The notes under the pieces: model-generated
What the model was told of the DNA's origin: nothing
The model's input: only the letters and a program-made list of their open reading frames with translations
The model's database searches: none
Shown: piece after piece, positions 32,121 to 44,794 of the stretch
Numbering within the stretch: position 1 is the first letter of the stretch
How the letters are laid out: each line of letters begins with the position of its first letter
Position numbers and translations under genes: made by a program
From: Terana coerulea
Lineage: Eukaryota; Basidiomycota; Agaricomycetes; Polyporales; Phanerochaetaceae
Length of the DNA: 64,000 bases
Assembly (NCBI GenBank): GCA_024811115.1
Contig: JAKOGH010000261.1
Span: forward strand, 124,001-188,000
Reading direction: 5' to 3'

Positions 32121-34711
32121 ATGAGCCTACCCCTCGTTCCAGGCAAAGATGACCACACTGTTCCCCGCACACCAACGCAAGAAGACGAGATTTCGCAGAC
32201 AGTGCGCGGCAATGGAGGATCCACCGGTTACAACCTCGCAATATGGTTCTGTGTCGTACTCCACATTGGTCTTCTTGTCATACATGCCGCTCTCTTCGTG
32301 ATCTACTCTCACCATTACGAACACGCCATCGCAGTGGATGTCGATACATCTGCCAACATGCGCCTGCCCTTGATCGTTACCATAGTCTCCCAGGTCGTAG
32401 GAACGGTGAGAAAGCATTTCTGTTGAACGCATCGGCGGCGGTACTGACCTCATGGCGCTGTCTTAGCTATACATTGTACTCCTAGTACTTTCGACCCAAC
32501 GATCGGCTCTGCGCCGGGATGTACACACGCGGCAAACCCTCACGGCCTTCCACGACAAGTCCACCGCTTGGCTTGGCCTCGGGTCCGCATGCACCTCGCT
32601 GTGGAACCAAACGCAGCGGCGCGCGGCTGTTTGGGGAGTCCTGCATATCACTCTGTATCTCCTCGGCGTTTTTGTCCTGCATATCACCATCCCCAGTCTG
32701 TTCCACGTGGTGCCGTTCAATGCGACGGTCCTCGTCAATGTACCAACGGAGTCTTGCATACATGAACTATACTTAGTGAGCGGCATCTATGTTCACTGCT
32801 TTTCTATCTGCTTACAGCTTAACCCATGTTAGCCTACCCAACAGTGCATATGACATTCTCCCAACTTATGGCATGTTCCCTACACCCGGTTTGGTTAACA
32901 ATGTGGTATACGACACGGTCATACCGAATGTGCCTTCGCCTTTCGGGGACTTCACAGTCAACGGATCCGCATTCGACGTTGAGTGTGCGATGTTACCAAC
33001 CGCCGAGCAAATATCCTTTGATTCCTCCTCAGACAATTGTGGGTGGACGATCGCTCTTGATAGTATGCACAATACCACTACGGTGGAGATGACAGCGCCC
33101 AGTAAGCATGCGTCATGATAATATTGTTTGCTATACTTTATCTCAAGCGTGCTTAGATTCTATGTCCGTCTGGTCGATGACCATTGTCTACGGCGAATTG
33201 GATTTCAACAGCACCATCGCCGATAACAATACCGACCAGTCTCTCTCAGCGTGGGTGGTAGCGTCGAGTGTTCCCATAATCGATTCTTCCAACGCTCAAC
33301 CACCATGGACTTTATTGAGTCCTCCGGTGGCGCAATTTAACAACGAAGAGGATGACTATAGTATGCCTGCGCATGATTTGTTTAGATAACAATGGGCTAA
33401 TGTTTGATCACGCAGCCTTCATGAGCGCACTTCAATATGTTAGCTGCACCGTATACCTGAGGAACCACACATTTCAAGTGAACGCAGAAACACAGCAAGT
33501 GGTATCCAACCTCCCACCACCGCAAGCCGTCTGGCTTAGCAACACTACTCGTGCAAATGCTGACAACAATCCCTCTCTAACAAACATAGTAGGTCCTATA
33601 TCTAGCATTCAGAAAGCTTTTCGTGTTCTTACATTCGTGCAGGTTGCGAACATACCGCTCTTTGGACCTGATTCGACGCATCTTGACGGACAACAGGAAG
33701 GGGACCGGAATTTAGTTGGAATGCCAAACACGACAAACCCAACAAGCCCGTCGACGATGAATGCGACATTTGTGGACCAGCATGCTTCAACCTCACTATC
33801 TTGTCCACAGCACACATGGTCAGCCTTTGACACGTGAGTGAATCAATATCCTCTAACCCACGCACACATCAGAACACTGACTCTCACGCTCGCGGCTCAG
33901 GTTTGTGAACGAAGACCTAGGTCTCAACTCCGGGAATCAGACAAGCATATCGCTTGCAGATCTGAGCATGAGTTACAGCAAGGCTCTGGCAGCCGTATAC
34001 TGGTACGGTAAGTCTGCCTAACACCACTCCGCCGTTATCTGCGGTACGAGTTCTGCTCAGGCGGCCAGGTCAATGCCTCGAACCCCCACTCGGGGATCAA
34101 CTACAACAGCTCTTTTATGTCGGGACTTGTTCCGTATGCGGCGCCGGCCAAGCAGCGTGGTGAAGCTGTCATCAAAACATCCAAAGTGAGGTCACGTCTA
34201 GACGTGAGTAGTTGAACACTTTGCTACACAGTACTTGAACGATCTCTCACCTATTACGCGGCTCGTCAGCTTAACTTGGCTCCGGTACGTCGTTGCCTTC
34301 TTTCGGTGAATTGCCTGCGTCTAACACGAGCCGCAGCTGATCGTAGGCACCGCGGCATCCATCCTCCTCTTCCTTGTCGCCCTCGCCCTCATACGGCAGC
34401 CCAAGACAGCAGAGGCCAGGAAATTCGAGTTCGGGGATAGCGCGGGCATCCTGCAGCTGACTTGGCTTCTGGGGAACGAGCCCCGGTTCGCCGAAGTCGA
34501 CCAGCCGACGCTGGACGCCTTGCGAGAGGCGGGCATGTTCGAGGTCCGGATGAGTGAGAGGGCGCGGCGGAAGACGCGCGAGGCGCAGGAGCGCAAGGCG
34601 TACAGGAGCTCCACCTTCTCGTCCGAGGACTATTTCGAGTCTGAGCCCCTTTGGATGCACTCCGACGAACTTGGGGCGAAGTCGGGAGCCGGACAATTCG
34701 GGAGTCGGTGA
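32121..34711 (+). CDS. Multi-pass membrane protein with large extracytoplasmic domain, uncharacterised family
   Basis: The function is unknown. Start MSLPLVPGKDD at 32121 follows a C-rich leader. Hydrophobic segments: WFCVVLHIGLLVIHAALFVI, LPLIVTIVSQVVG joined to LYIVLLVLS, and WGVLHITLYLLGVFVLHITI. Then comes a domain of roughly 400 residues with many Asn-X-Ser/Thr sites and Cys in VECAML, VSCTVYL and LSCPQ, so probably outside the cytosol. A conserved block is ISLADLSMSYSKALAAVYWY. A final membrane helix, PLIVGTAASILLFLVALALI, is followed by a cytoplasmic tail with AGILQLTWLLGNEPRFAEVD and GMFEVRMSERARRK. The stop is TGA at 34709-34711. About nine short introns. The exons join without frame conflict, so this is the working member of the pair with 12331-14899. 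Confidence 0.75.
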
Positions 34712-35168
34712 AGGGACTACGATGGAAAGTGGGCCGGAAGGGAACGTTCGAGTGTGCTGGCTCCCTTTGGCGTGCAGCATGGATTTCCTATCGTTCGATC
34801 GTCAGTGCCCCTTTCGCGCCTGTTCACCAATGCTGTTGCCTTCGAGTATTTGCTTCGCAATGTATGAGTTGATATTGTATTTATACCACGTTGTTGTATA
34901 CGCTACATTCAATGAGAGCTGTGACGCGTCCTGTGGACGCAACCAAAGACCACTGGCATGAAGGGCATCTCACCTGCCGTGTTTGTTGATACCGTCTGTG
35001 ACAGCAAGTTACTCTGACTGGCATCCAAGCAGTGTCAATGACACCATGCAATGCAATAGGACAGATAGGGTAACGACACTTGATTCTAGCAATGTTACAC
35101 ATTATTTGTTTTGACTTCGTACTAAGTACAGTGGGTGCGCGTCAATCCTTGAAATCTATCTCGAGGTT
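34712..35168. other. Convergent 3' intergenic region
   Basis: This lies between the stop codons of the membrane-protein gene and FBA1, which converge. No open frame with coding character and no RNA gene was seen. It is AT-richer than its surroundings, as expected for 3' UTRs. Confidence 0.5.
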
Positions 35169-36746
35169 TTACAGAACATCTACACGGAGTGTAGTAGTCA
35201 GTAATCCGTCGTGCATGCACAGCTATGGTCCACTCACTAGTGTTGCCAAGATCGGCGCATGCCTCCTTGACACGGGCCGTGAGGGTCTTCTCACCCTCGC
35301 GGACCCAGACACGGGGATCGTAGTACTGCGAGAAGACGCATCAGACTACAAAAAACACGCGGCAGAATACTAGACAGACCTTCTTGTTGGGCTTGTCCGC
35401 GCCCTCGGGGTTGCCGACCTGCGTCTGCAGGTAGCCGGACTTGTTCTGGACGAAGTCGCGGATACCCGCGAGGTACGCGAACTGGGTATCGGTGTCGACG
35501 TTCATCTTGACGACGCCGTTCTGAACGGCGGTCTTGATCTCCTCCTTGGTCGAGCCGGAGCCGCCGTGGAAGACGAGGAAGCTAGCAAGATAAACTGATC
35601 AGTGCGCGCATGCCGAAAGGCAGGAAGGCGACTCACAGGGGCTTCTTCTTGCTGAGCTTCTGCTCGGCGTAGACCTGGTGCTTGTTGAGCAGCTCGGGGT
35701 GCAGCTTGACGTTGCCGGGCTTGTAGACACCGTGCACGTTGCCGAACGCGGCCGCGATCGAGAAGTTGGGGCCGATCGCGGACAGCGCCGCGTACACGTC
35801 CCAGATGTCCTCCGGCTGCGTGTACAGCTTCGAGTTGTCGACGCCCGTGTTGTCGACGCCGTCCTCCCTCACCGCCGGTGATGCCGATCTCCATCTCGAG
35901 CCAGATGCCGAGCGGCGCCATGCGCTTGAAGTACTGCACGCACGTCGCGATGTTCTCCTCCTTGGACTCCTCCGAGAGGTCGAGCATGTGCGACGAGAAG
36001 AGCGGCTCCTGGTGTGCCTTGAAGTACTCCTCGTCCGCCTTCAGCATGCCGTCGAACCATGGCAGGAGCTTCTTGGCGCAGTGGTCTGAGTGCAGCACGA
36101 CGGGGCTGTAGTGGCAAGTCAGGAAAGCGCGCGATGGAACAAAAACAGGATGAGCACTTACACGCCGTACTCCTTGGCGACGGTGCGGACATGGTGGGCC
36201 GCGGCGATGGCACCGAGGATGGACGCTTGCTGCTTATCATTCGCGATGCCCTTGCCGGCGAAGTATGCGCTTCCACCCTGCGAGACCTGGACGATGATGG
36301 GGGACTTGGTGTCGCTGCAATGAAGGTCAGAAAGTGTTGATACAGTGTGCTTGGGGCCGAGTTACCGAGCAGCTTCAAGGACAGCGTTGACAGTGGAGGA
36401 TGAGGTGCAGTTCTGTGCAGCCAGGGCATCAAAGACACGTAGGGCGGCATTGAAAGAAGAGACGTACGACTGCCTAGAGATTAGCGGAAGGCGTGTAAAT
36501 CACTGCGATCGTCTCGATAAAATATAAGACCACGCACGGGAATGGCAAACTTGAGAGGGGGAAACGGGTTAGATACGTTGTGTGCAGGTATGCAGGGTAG
36601 AGACTCGTACTTGGTGCTCCTTCGCGTATTCGAAGAGCTTGCGGACGTTGTCGCCTGTGAGGACACCAGTCTGCAGCTATGTCAGCCTCACAGCTCAGCA
36701 GCACAATTATTCACAAACATACGGGGACGACGTCGAGGACACCCAT
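35169..36746 (-). CDS. FBA1: Class II fructose-bisphosphate aldolase
   Basis: This zinc enzyme cleaves fructose 1,6-bisphosphate in glycolysis and works in reverse in gluconeogenesis. Exon 1 is MGVLDVVP; then TGVLTGDNVRKLFEYAKEHQ. Metal and active-site blocks: VVLHSDHCAKKLLPWFDGML, EMEIGITGGE, FGNVHGVYKPGNVKLHPELL and FHGGSGSTKEEI. The zinc His residues are in HSDH, NVHG and FHGGSG. A final intron with donor GTGAGT and acceptor GTGTAG joins LGNT to NVL and a TAA at 35169-35171. One extra G (plus-strand C-run 35866-35868) breaks the frame between GITGGE and DGVDNTGVDNSKLY. Since the gene should be essential and everything else is perfect, this is probably a base-calling error. Its promoter lies at 36747-37051. 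Confidence 0.9.
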
Positions 36747-37051
36747 AGTTAGTTTGCGTAGGGGTTGGATGAGGGGAGAGGAGAAATGTGTGAGCTTGGA
36801 CTCGTCGGCGTCCCGGCCTTAATACAATCTCTACCACGTGGCCACGATCTAGAGTGATCTCCCTCCCCCAGCCAAGCCAGGCTCCAGCTACGTACGACCG
36901 GTCGCCGTGCAATATCCACACTCGCCTGTGCACAACCGAAAGACCGCAGGAACGATGCGGACGTCCGAACCAGCCCTATCATAAAATCACATCTGCCCAG
37001 ATGCTATGTTGCACACTTCGTAACTCCGATACAAGTACATTCCAGTTTATG
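36747..37051. promoter_or_regulatory. Upstream region of FBA1
   Basis: These 305 bases lie between the FBA1 start and the end of the formamidase gene on the same strand. As the upstream region of a glycolytic gene, a strong promoter is expected. I see CT-rich tracts on the sense strand but no definite TATA box. Confidence 0.4.
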
Positions 37052-39366
37052 CTACACCGTTCGAGTCCTTATGATCCTTGTTTGATGTTCCGGATGATTC
37101 CCCCTGGGCAGGCCTGGCCGTCTTTTACACGACACCGTCGCTGCGGATGGCACACTGCCCAAAGTCTCGCTTCTGCAGGCCCTCCTCCTTGGGCAAAATG
37201 TCCTGCAAGCAGATGAGCAGTGAGCATTCCGGTACCACACTGGTCGAAGGTAAATACGAACGTGTTCAAAGATTCCCAAGGGAAGCCCCATGGTGACGCA
37301 TGCGTTGGGAGAGTCCTACATCGGGATCCGACGGCACTCAGTAGACGGCCTAGGCGTTGATCGACGCTTTGTACGCACCACGATCGCGCCGACGTGACTC
37401 TCGACCGGAGCAGCCGAGAGCAGCAGGTAGGCCTGCTCTCGAGCTGGACACCAATATTAGATTTTTACGCGGCATCTTGAGACAACGCCTGGGGTTACGC
37501 ACTATATCCGATCTAGACCCAAGCCAGACTTAGCAACGAACGAAAACGTTCAAGAAGCAGCTCGAACCTTCATGAGATATGCAATCGCATTCAAGGCGGC
37601 CTGCTTATAAGCGACGGTGCTGTGTATGATGCAATGAGCTCTCCGTGCGTCTGCTTTACTTGCACTCAACCTACGCATCCATGTTGTACTGCTTTCCGTC
37701 GCCGTCTATCGGCAGAAGCGGGCGAGGTCAACATTAGACGTTCCAGATAGATAGGCCGCTTACGATAGTCAACGCTGATGCCCTCAAAGACGAGCTTGGC
37801 GGAGTATAGCGGATCGATGGGAGAAGGCTGGCAAGTCATTAGGTGCAGTGTGCTCCACTTTGTATTGAAGGTGCTTACCAGGAAGATAGGCTGCTTCAAG
37901 GCGAACTTCTCCGTTCCACCCTTGATAATGCTCGTCTTGAAAGTAATGATGCCTGCCATTTCAACGGCGCCGCAGAACGAGAGCTCGCCGTCGCCCTGGG
38001 AGAAATGCAGGTCACCCACGGAGAAGTTCGCGCGCTCGACGAAAACGGGGAAGTAGCATCGCGAGCCCCTCGAGAGGTTCTTGATCTATTCATCCGGATG
38101 TAAGTTAGCCTTCCGCCCTTTCGACTTTGTAGCTGCACCCCGATACGCACGTCGCAGTTCCCGCCATGCTCGCGTCCAGGAATCGTCCGTGCGCCCTCCT
38201 TCGCGACTTTCTCGAACACCTCCTTCGGCAGGTCCTGGCCGACGTATGCCCCTTTGGGCTCGGGCGGGAATGCGACTGCGGGCATCGCGCCCGGGTGCGC
38301 TGCAATAAGCTCGCCCTCGCGTTTGTTCCATGTTGCAAGGAGCTCTGCCGAGGGTGCGGTACCGATCAGGCCAGGGTGCGAAACGCCCGCGAAGCGCACG
38401 CCGGGAATGTGACGCGACGTCGCATAGATGCCTAGAAATAAGGTTCAGCCCGAAGGGCTGCAAACGAGAGGAAGGGCGTGACCTTCGAAGTCCCAGATCG
38501 CTTTGCATGCTTTGCTGTTGAACTCGCGAGCTGCAGCCGGAGATCAGACGGGTCGGGATCTAACTTTCGCTCTATAAATCGTACCAAACAGCCCGCCACC
38601 ATTCTCCAGCTCAAAGATGCCCTATTTCATACCTGGTAAGTAAGTAATCTGGCCAGACCAGCAGTAGCACTTACTGTATAGCCCCATGGCATTTTCTCGA
38701 AAGGAACGACTGCCAATTTCTCAGACTTCATCCCCAGAATTTACCATTCAAAGTGCGCTCACCGTCCAGTATATCCACTACCAAACAGTCTCCCGGTTCC
38801 GCACCCTCAACAGCGATCGGGCCAGACAGGTTATGGACCGCCGTCAAGTCAACATTCTTGATGTCATCACTGGCTGCAGAGACAAGTTTATGATCCACAA
38901 ACTATATAGTGAAGGAGCAAACTCACAGTCATTATTTCCGATTTGAGCGCCCGTCCAGTCGACACACTCGATCTTGAAAACCTGACCTGGCTTCACGGTG
39001 GCCACCGGGGGATGTCAGGGCTACCGCGCATCCCCAAGGGTCAAACCACACGGCAACAGTGGGCACTCAGGACGCGAAAGACTCACTGCCAGCGGTTGTG
39101 CAAGTTCTGGGAACAAGGACGGGATTCAGATGGAACTCCGAGCTCAAAATACTTGTAACATACCTTCTGCTTCGTAGCTGGCCTTACACCCAGGCGTCAT
39201 TATACGAAATCCATGAAGCATTCTCGGCAACCATAACTTACTCGAAAGGATCGACCTACAACGTTAATTCATGATAGCGTCAGGGGTACTTCAGCAAGGA
39301 AGTGGTCCGGCCAGAACGCACCGAGATTAACGTCGGGTGAGGCACAGAGTTCTCCTTGGTAGCCAT
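37052..39366 (-). CDS. Formamidase (acetamidase/formamidase family)
   Basis: This family hydrolyses formamide to formate and ammonia, in the cytosol, for nitrogen use. Exon 1 is MATKENSVPHPTLIS. A short exon encodes NLHNRWH, the next HPDIPPVATVKPGQVFKIEC, then VDWTGAQIGNND. The middle has RFAGVSHPGLIGTAPSAELL, RTIPGREHGGNCD and VGDLHFSQGDGELSFCGAVE. Later exons give LVFEGISVDY, DGDGKQYNMDA, TVAYKQAALNAIAYLMK, REQAYLLLSAAPVESHVGAI and PNACVTMGLPLGIFE. Two problems remain. A G-run at 39007-39011 is one base too short to read IPPVA in frame. After GIFE the expected FDI-type ending is not seen, and the tail becomes Cys/Arg-rich to a TAG at 37052, so the last exon is doubtful. More than ten small exons are needed. 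Confidence 0.82.
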
Positions 39367-39724
39367 GGCTGTAGGGTCTGTGAAGGTGAGCAACGACGGA
39401 CGGTGAGGGGTATTCCTTCTACACTCTCGCAGGACAATATCTCAGTATATAAACGCGATGGCGGCGCAGGGGCCTGAGGTGATAAGGCTGATCACGACGC
39501 GCACGGAAGAGGACAGGGACGTCGATAGCATGGGAACCCCACACGAGCGCCATGCGTCAGAGGACCACCAAGTTGCCACCAAGCGAGCCCAACTCAATTA
39601 GCTCTGAGTGTTGACCAGCCACTTATTTTGGCGACGCAGTCTCAGAGGCCTTCAGGGCGGATAGAGCGCCTTCGCGTGCCGTGGCGCCGCCTAGCTGACT
39701 GGTGCGCGAGAATACACCTTGAGT
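39367..39724. other. Upstream region of the formamidase gene
   Basis: This lies between the formamidase start and the P450 3' end, both minus strand. GC-rich, without coding frames. It probably contains the formamidase promoter and the P450 3' UTR. On the sense strand a TATA-like TTTATATA lies near 39450. Confidence 0.4.
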
Positions 39725-41888
39725 TCATGGGAGAGGAGGCGAGACAGAGGGGTTAGAAGAGTGACTTTGGGTTTTCGTGGCAGAGGGTGGGTCACAGGGG
39801 TTCAGCGCAGCGGTTAAACTTCTGCAATAGATAACGGCCGAGATAGCGCGAGAGTGAACGAGCGTGCGGAGGGCCGACTTTCCGACCCACGCGGGAAATG
39901 CATTGCAGACCGAGGCGCGGTCACGTGTGCTACAACCGCTACCAGTGTGATTATACGGGGTCGTTCGTGGAATGAAGCGAGGTTGGAATGGTGCAGGATA
40001 TCTGCAGAATGGCTTAGAAATGCATATTTGCATAGCAAGCTGCACTTACACAGTGATAGAACCCGTCCACTTCTCTTCGTAGCGGACTTCGTGGCCAAGT
40101 TCATCCCGCGGTCGTTGAATGTCGTACGTTGCCAGTATGCGTGCGATATTTGTAGTCAGAGACTTCTCGGCAAAGTGCATGCCTGGAATGTAGAAGTTAC
40201 GCAAAGTAAGAGGTAAAGATACTAGTGAGACAAACCTGGGCAGATGCGTCGACCGAACCCAAAGATGATCCTGCGGATGTCGAATTCTGGGTGTTCCCCG
40301 AGGAAACGATCGGGATTGAAGATATCCGGACGTGAGAACAACGCAGGGTCTCTGCCAATTGCCCTAATCCCATAATTTGTTGTAAGCAAATGTGTGATAA
40401 ATCAGGACGTACCAAATATTCGCTTGCACCGTCGTGCCTTTCGGTATCCGGTAACCCATGTATTCGTCGTCCGCCAAAACCCGGTGAGGGCAGACCCAGC
40501 GGCGCAACTGGCCCATACCGCAAGGCCTCCTTGATGACAGCAGATAAGTAGGGAAGCTTGTTGACGTCTTCATGTGAAGGCAACCGGTCCTTCTCTACTA
40601 CTTCGTCGATCTCGGCCCGCACCTTGCGCTGCACTTCTGGATAGTTGCACATAAGGAGGACGAAAGTCGTCAATGCGGACACCGTCTGACATGCTTCATA
40701 TCAATACGTCGTCATGAGTTAGATTACACTAGACACGCACCGTATCTGCACCGCCGGCATACAGCCCGGCGGCGACCCATTTTATACAATCTTCCTCGCT
40801 TGCGTCGACGACGTGCATATCTTCCGGGTATAGCTGCTGTGACGTGAAAGATTCATGATAATCCCCGCTTTCCTGGAACCTGCTTAGCACACATTGAGCA
40901 TTCATAATTACTGTACTCACAATTTGCTTTTTGGCCCACGCAAGCGGGATCGTCTCAGTCTCTTGGAACAGCTTGTACCACGCAGCGGCCCGGCGTTTGA
41001 ACCCGGCACCAGGTACCCATGCGGGCACGAATCGCACTGGGGCAAACGATGAGCGTCGGCGGCGCAGTACTTGAGCGCAGGAACGAGCTCACATATGGGG
41101 ATATCGTTGACGAGCCACCGCCCGGGCCTTACAATCTCCACGGACTCCGTGAGGATCGTCTGCATCAAATCCACAAAATAGTCCTTATCATCTTTGACGG
41201 TCCATCCGTACGCAACCTGCAGAATCAGAGCCCCGGCGTTTCTATGTATTCGTCAGTGTCAACGCCCCAAAAATAACGAGAGCGATAAATTGGCTCACCG
41301 ACGGAAGTGCTGGAGAAAGTCCTTGGGCGAGGACTTCAGGTTGGCGAGAAGGATGTTCGACTCCCGGTCCAACAAGTCTTCGTAACCTTGGATGGCGCGC
41401 GGATTCAGGCTGGAGTGCATCATGCGCCTGTACACCGGGAAGTGCGGGTGCGTAGATGAGATGTTGAATGTTGCAAGCTTGCGCCCGATGAGCTCCGTGT
41501 ACATCCATTGCACAGGGCGATCCGAGTAGAGCTTGGAGCGCGACTCGAATAGGTCGGACACGGCTTGCCATGAGTTCAGGACGATTATTCGGCGGTTGTA
41601 CAGACGGTAAGATATGATTGGCGATCCTAGTTATTCACCACGCATGAGACATCTCCGAAATACCGGAATACACGGACAGAAGTGAAGCGTACCCAACGAC
41701 GCAGACCACTGGGCATAGGCTTTCCATAGTTGATTTCCAGCTGCCTTGAGCTGCTTGACATTGCCCGAAATGAGGTTGCTTGGAAGGCTAGGTGGTAGGG
41801 GTAGTCTGCGCTTCCGACGTAGGAAGCTTTGTATGATCAGCGGGATCAACAGAAATAACGCATAATAAACAGCCTCTCCCTGCGGCAT
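39725..41888 (-). CDS. Cytochrome P450 monooxygenase
   Basis: A heme-thiolate monooxygenase, anchored to the ER by the N-terminal helix [16 protein letters not shown], followed by the proline-rich hinge [10 protein letters not shown]. The I-helix reads [11 protein letters not shown] then [11 protein letters not shown], with the AGGxDT oxygen-activation motif. The K-helix ExxR is KEALR. The heme loop is [10 protein letters not shown] followed by HFAEKSL, with the Cys ligand. An exon boundary after ITV (GTAAGT donor) leads to [12 protein letters not shown], the usual family ending. Beyond this the frame stays open for about 60 unusual residues to 39725, so the true stop or another intron is uncertain. 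Substrate cannot be told from sequence. No other secondary-metabolism gene adjoins it. Confidence 0.85.
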
Positions 41889-42202
41889 CGTACGTTTTAG
41901 GAAAAATGGGTGTCGTCTGTGTCTCTGAAAATACAGGATGCAAATCGGGCTTTATACTCACCGTAATCCACAAGTTTTTATGCTGACTGTAGCCCGACAC
42001 CGCATTTACCTGGCTCGGTCCGAGCACAGACGCCGAGCAATGACCGTTTCGGCCATGGACTTCGCAGTTCCGGTGAGCAACCACTTGGCAACCACGCGGG
42101 CGCGTAGTGAAGGTTGTTCCGTCATAAACTTCCTCATACATGCGCCCATCACTGAAACGCACTGTGAATACTGACGCCTGCAAGTATCATACACTGGTTT
42201 TA
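41889..42202. other. Upstream region of the P450 gene
   Basis: This spacer holds the P450 promoter and the GUP1 3' UTR, both minus strand. No gene or RNA was recognised. Small plus-strand frames here are antisense noise. Confidence 0.4.
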
Positions 42203-44576
42203 CTAGCAGCGACGAAACACGCCTTTTCGCATCTCTTCCTCCCTAAAAATGCACTCAGCCGACAATTCAGGAGGCTGCAGTCCAACGCACCTGTACTCGA
42301 ACATGACTTGCACAGCAACGAAGATACACCCGCATGCAACCAAGAAGAACTGAACCCCTGAGTGAGGGGCGTCAATGATCAGCGGGAGCAGGAAGGGGTG
42401 TGTCTGAGGAAGTCACCTTCCCATCCTGAGAACAGCTTTCCGAGGAGATAGGAGACACCGTCCATCCCGATGACGAACCCGACGAGGTTGGCGGCCATCA
42501 TCATGAGAATGTTAAACACGCTCCCTATAGCACAGATGTGTCGATACCAGGGCTGGTCACCGAACTGCAGAATGCCACTTCAGCTAGTTTTCTCTGCTAT
42601 GGTTTTAAACTGACCTTGCTCGGCGGTAATGCATATCGAGCGATGAGCTCTGGCAGAACGAACAGACTGACCAGCCAACCCCAAGTGAGCAGGCGGAAGG
42701 ATAGATCATGCCACAGTGCCACGAAGGTGAAGACAAGGAGGGTCGACAGCACGACATTTTTCGAACCCCCAAGGGGTATGTGGATGTATCTAGTCAAACG
42801 GACATGTGAGTCCCTACACTGAGGCAAAAGAGGCTACTAGAGCTGACCTGACAAGCCACAGATTGTAGCTGCGGTGCCACGATCGCCAGAAGCCCATCGC
42901 CGAATAGTTGTTCGCCATGCACCTTACCATATTCTCCGGGGGGTCTATTCCGTCCATTAGGGCCCACAAACGGAAGAACCTCCAGGGGATCAATAGCTAG
43001 CTCTCATCAGCCGGGATGCTGCACGCAGTTGTTTCATACACTCACCTTCAGCCATACGATAATCAAGTTCCATAAACCCACCATGCTCAACTCGGCGACG
43101 CTGTCTCCATACCACGCGTTTGTGTCCTTGATAGCGACCATATACATGAAATGTAGAACGAGCTCCATCGTGAGTAAACAGGCCAAAAAGCGGAAGGCAT
43201 AACCAAGAATGTCTCGCGGTGACGATGGTATAGGTTTTCGCAGCTAAAATATGTCAATCATGTATACTCATCGTGGGCTTGCAATTGCCTACCTGCCATA
43301 CGAAGTCGTTGAATGTTATTATGGGTCCGCCAATGTATAGAGGGGGGTATATAGCATAGGTGATATAATTGGCGAAGGTGTAGTACGCCAATGGATGAGG
43401 CGCGGTCGTGCGTTGTTTATGCGTAATAGGACTGACTGCCTTTGTCAGGGATGGTTAGAAAGGGGCTAAATCCAAAGCAAACAACTCACATCGACTGCAT
43501 TCAAGGAGCCACATGCCCAATAGTAGTCCAAGTTGAAGGATATAAGTCGTAACATAGTTATGTTGAAGATTACGTGCCATCTAGGGTATATACCCTCCAG
43601 GCTATCCTGTATGCGTCATTTCAATAACATAACCTAGCACACTCAATAATACCATGACATACCAGTGAGCTCAGTGCGGGATGTACAGCGACGAATTGGT
43701 AACCAGAGAACACTTCGTTGGCGAAGAGCACGCCAAGGTTAAAAGCCCATGTGAGTAAAGGGTTGAGCTTCGAGCCGCGGAAATTACGGGCGATGAGGAA
43801 GTTGAAGGCGAAGATAGTGAACATCTTGACGACACTTATTCCATGTAATGCAAGCAGCATAATGATGGAAAAGGCCAATAGGAAGGGGACCAGATACAGA
43901 TTATCTCCCGTGGGTGCCAATACACGCCTTCTTGAGTTGACATAGATTGCCTTGAGCAGCAAGAATCCACCGGCGAGTAACGCAAGGATAGGTAGATTGC
44001 TTCTGAAGGAGCGATATTGAGCATCACTGTTATCCTAAGATATGAGCGGTCAACGTAAAATCGGGGTTCGACGGAGAACAGGGCAGAAGATTCCACTGTA
44101 ACCTCGAGTACGGTAATACTGGAGGTAACAGGAGAGCTCTCCACTACTGGCATGAGAGCAAGAGAGATGGAGTGTGCAAAGATGACTTACGACTTTGCGT
44201 CCGAACAGCCATCCGGGGGTCAACTTGTACTGATATATGTGGTAGTTCGGATGTGAAGCTAGTGCCTTTCAGATTACGATGCAGGACACATAGACGGCGA
44301 CGTACGGCTGCTTAGAGTCACCGGGATCCAAACCATCATGGGAACCACCAGCACGAACACCACTCCGTAAAACAGGAACTCCGGTGTCCTCCATCTTGAT
44401 GGCGGTGACGTTCTGTTCTTGTTTGAAACGTCTATGTGCGAGGAGGGTATGTCAACCGTGAGGCGGGTAATGCCTCTGGAATGTCCAGAGCGAGGATCGT
44501 GCACTTCAAAGTTGTGTAAGGGCTTGTTGGTAGACCGCAAATCCGTAGGCATTTGAGTCGGCAGGGTGTCATGCAT
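42203..44576 (-). CDS. GUP1: MBOAT-family membrane acyltransferase Gup1
   Basis: Gup1 remodels GPI-anchor lipids in the ER and affects membrane and wall composition. The start is ATG at 44574-44576 ([15 protein letters not shown]); an upstream frame exists but begins after a stop with no ATG. Membrane segments include [40 protein letters not shown] and [14 protein letters not shown]. Family blocks: [62 protein letters not shown] and [20 protein letters not shown]. The MBOAT active-site His is in VALWHD. The last intron (GTGCGT...TTTTTAG) joins MFEY to [13 protein letters not shown], then TAG at 42203-42205. It is divergent from the CK2 beta gene. Confidence 0.92.
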
Positions 44577-44794
44577 GGAGAGAATGAATATTAGCAGGCC
44601 AGCGGGTTGGCCATGTACGCGCGAGCCAACAGTGTCCGTCGGAGGTGGTGGCAGCAACCAAAGTGAAGATGCCGTTCCCGAATGCGAGCTCGGCGTCTCC
44701 TGCCTCTTGCTACTAGACCATTGCGACCATTGCGACCACCCAAGAAACGTTGACAAAAGTCAGTCGCTGTGCGGGATTTCTAAGCTATACGCTA
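44577..44794. promoter_or_regulatory. Divergent promoter between GUP1 and CK2 beta
   Basis: About 220 bases separate the two divergent starts. A short direct repeat, TTGCGACCA, occurs twice at about 44722-44740. No TATA box was seen. Confidence 0.4.
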
